Assembly (NCBI GenBank): GCA_020027655.1
Contig: JAHKKJ010000034.1
Coordinates: 1 to 14,391, forward strand
Source: Deltaproteobacteria bacterium
GTDB taxonomy: Bacteria > Desulfobacterota > Binatia > UBA9968
Reading direction: 5' to 3'
DNA length: 14,391 nt
Made by a program: the position numbers and the translations under genes. Each line of letters opens with the position of its first letter. Positions within the stretch are counted from its first letter, which is position 1. The notes under the pieces were generated by a model. That model saw only the letters and a program-made list of their open reading frames with translations. It had not been told where the DNA came from and did not search any database. Shown in pieces: positions 12,908-14,391 of this stretch.

Positions 12908-14391
12908 ATGAACCAGAGCCAAACGCCTACGCTTGAGGTCCCGTCTGCTCAGAGCGAAGGCCAACACGCGGATCGGCTGCGGGCGATTCTCAACGTCTGC
13001 AAACGGATGACCTCCGTAGGGGATGTCATTTCTCTTTTGGAGTTGATCACGATTGAGACTAAGGCATTGCTCAAAGCGGATCGGGTGAGCATCTTCTTGC
13101 TGGATCGCGAGAAGTGCGAGCTTTGGTCCGTGATTTCTCAGGAGAAAAGGATCATGCGCTTCGACGCGCGGCTGGGAGTCGCCGGTAGTGTCGCGATGAC
13201 GGGTCAAACGATCAACGTGGCGGACGCCTACGAGCATCCGCTGTTTTACAAGGATGTCGACTTACAGACGGGGTATCGAACTCGAACGTTGCTGGCGGTG
13301 CCCCTCAGAGATCTAAAGGGTGAGATTATCGGTGTCGGCGAAGCGATCAACAAAAGCGCAGGGCTGTTCACCGATGAGGATGCCGAGCTGTTGCAGACCT
13401 TGGCGGCCCACGTCTCGGATACGATCGAAACCACCCAGCTTGAGAGACAGCTGCAGGACTACCCGTTAGAGAAAGAAAGCGATCGCCGCCCTGATATTGG
13501 CAGCGGCTTCTCCACACAGAACATCATCGGCATGAGTTACCGGATTCAATCGATCATTCGGCTGATCGACCAGATTCGCGACTGCTCGGTGGACGTCTTG
13601 ATCGAGGGTGAGAGCGGCACCGGGAAAGAATTGGTAGCAAAGGCTTTGCACCACAGTAGCCCCCGTGCGAAATACCTCTTCGTAGCCGTGAACTGCGCCG
13701 CGCTGCCGGACAACCTTGTGGAAGCTGAATTATTCGGCATCGAAAAGGGAGTCGCCACCGGCGTCGATCGCCGCATCGGAAAATTCGAGGAAGCCAACGG
13801 GGGAACTCTGTTTTTGGACGAGATTGCTGACTTGAGCCTGCCGGCCCAAGCCAAGATCCTTCGAGTTCTCCAAGAACGGTCGGTGGACCGAGTCGGCGGC
13901 AGAGGCTCGGTACCGATCGATGTGCGCGTTATCGCGGCAACCAATCAGAACCTGGAAGCTGCCATCCAAAAGCATACGTTTCGCGAAGATCTGTACTACC
14001 GCTTGAAGGTGATTCATATTCAAACGCCATCGCTTCGCGATGTTCCGGAAGATATCCCTGTATTGGCCAACCACTTCCTGTCCAAGTATTGCAAGATGAT
14101 GAACACGGAGCTGAAGCAATTTACCACCCGAGCGTTGGCGGAACTGTCTGGTTACTCGTGGCCCGGCAATGCGCGCCAGCTAGAAAACGAAGTCAAACGC
14201 CTGGTCGCTTCAAATCTGAGCGCTTCCATTCAAAGCTTCCAGCCCAAAGAGGAACCGGCGCCGAAGTCGCCGACGTCTCGATCCTTACCGGACGCCGTTG
14301 AGCAATTAGAACGCCGGCTGATCGAAGACGCACTGCGAAATTCTGCTGGAAACAAACAAAAAGCGGCTCAGGCGTTAGGCCTGAGCCGCCA
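12908..14391 (+). CDS. GAF-AAA+-Fis sigma-54-type regulator with atypical GVATGV loop, C-terminus cut by window end
   Basis: The frame is open for 494 codons to the window edge. The ATG at 12908 follows GGGAGGAG by a few bases and is the preferred start. The GAF domain is at about 25-178 (ALLKADRVSIFLLDREKCEL, LLAVPLRDLKGEIIGV, LFTDEDAELLQTLAAHVSDT). AAA+ is at about 205-435, with Walker A GESGTGKE (234-241), Walker B GGTLFLDEI (298-306), ATNQNLEAAI and FREDLYYRLKV. The Fis helix-turn-helix begins at LIEDALRNSAGNKQKAAQAL and is cut after GLSR, so only about 10-20 residues are missing. The sigma-54 contact loop reads GVATGV (281-286) instead of GAFTGA: the key Phe is Ala and the last Ala is Val. 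There is no receiver, so control would be by a small ligand, redox state or a partner sensed by GAF. It is divergent from a sigma-54-promoted gene, the usual regulator-target arrangement. Confidence 0.9.
   Translation, partial: MNQSQTPTLEVPSAQSEGQHADRLRAILNVCKRMTSVGDVISLLELITIETKALLKADRVSIFLLDREKCELWSVISQEKRIMRFDARLGVAGSVAMTGQTINVADAYEHPLFYKDVDLQTGYRTRTLLAVPLRDLKGEIIGVGEAINKSAGLFTDEDAELLQTLAAHVSDTIETTQLERQLQDYPLEKESDRRPDIGSGFSTQNIIGMSYRIQSIIRLIDQIRDCSVDVLIEGESGTGKELVAKALHHSSPRAKYLFVAVNCAALPDNLVEAELFGIEKGVATGVDRRIGKFEEANGGTLFLDEIADLSLPAQAKILRVLQERSVDRVGGRGSVPIDVRVIAATNQNLEAAIQKHTFREDLYYRLKVIHIQTPSLRDVPEDIPVLANHFLSKYCKMMNTELKQFTTRALAELSGYSWPGNARQLENEVKRLVASNLSASIQSFQPKEEPAPKSPTSRSLPDAVEQLERRLIEDALRNSAGNKQKAAQALGLSR

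Noticed and set aside
12842..14119. Several minus-strand open frames opposite the GAF-AAA+ gene
   Set aside because: All are antisense to a well-supported coding region with intact Walker motifs.
1..14391. CRISPR arrays, tRNA/rRNA genes, insertion sequences, attachment sites
   Set aside because: I found no regularly spaced repeats, no tRNA-like cloverleaf, no transposase or integrase frame and no terminal inverted repeats with target duplications.

Overview
The window is bacterial: closely packed genes, polycistronic layout, Shine-Dalgarno sites and -24/-12 promoters. The protein mix (many sigma-54 activators, a dCache-HAMP-GAF-GAF histidine kinase, ABC_sub_bind and DUF1329 proteins) resembles environmental lineages such as Methylomirabilota (NC10), Rokubacteria, Tectomicrobia or deltaproteobacteria-like groups. 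No rRNA or marker gene fixes the taxon, so this placement is inference.

Layout, left to right. (1) A small UspA-like protein on the minus strand runs off the left edge (245 to 1), with its own -24/-12 promoter and paired upstream sites. (2) A six-gene minus-strand operon runs from 9982 to about 705: three tandem DUF1329 paralogues, an ABC_sub_bind substrate-binding protein, a 1009-aa sensor histidine kinase and an NtrC-family response regulator whose DNA-binding end looks damaged. Spacing within it is tight, with two ATGA overlaps. (3) A run of short minus-strand units follows: a 96-aa orphan phosphoacceptor (DHp) domain, a class III nucleotide cyclase, a small one-helix membrane protein and a 100-aa exported protein. 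(4) At the right edge, transcribed divergently from the exported protein, lies a GAF-AAA+-Fis regulator with an atypical sigma-54 contact loop (GVATGV instead of GAFTGA), cut by the window end.

The unifying observation is non-coding. Five separate minus-strand units are each preceded by a good match to the sigma-54 promoter (TGGC-N8-TGC with exact -24 GG / -12 GC spacing), at 308-322, 10125-10139, 10740-10754, 11785-11799 and 12760-12774. Four of these have GGTGT/GATAC-type repeats or palindromes about 80-120 bp upstream, where activator (UAS) sites are expected. The fifth has a GTCAACG inverted repeat at that distance. Two regions, about 9.8 kb apart, share two recognisable copies each of a 20-bp site.

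The likely picture is a local sigma-54 regulon in which a periplasmic binding protein and sensor kinase report a signal to an NtrC-type activator. That activator, or the GAF regulator, would drive envelope DUF1329 proteins, a cyclase, an orphan phosphoacceptor and small exported or membrane proteins. The signal and the physiological output cannot be read from the sequence.
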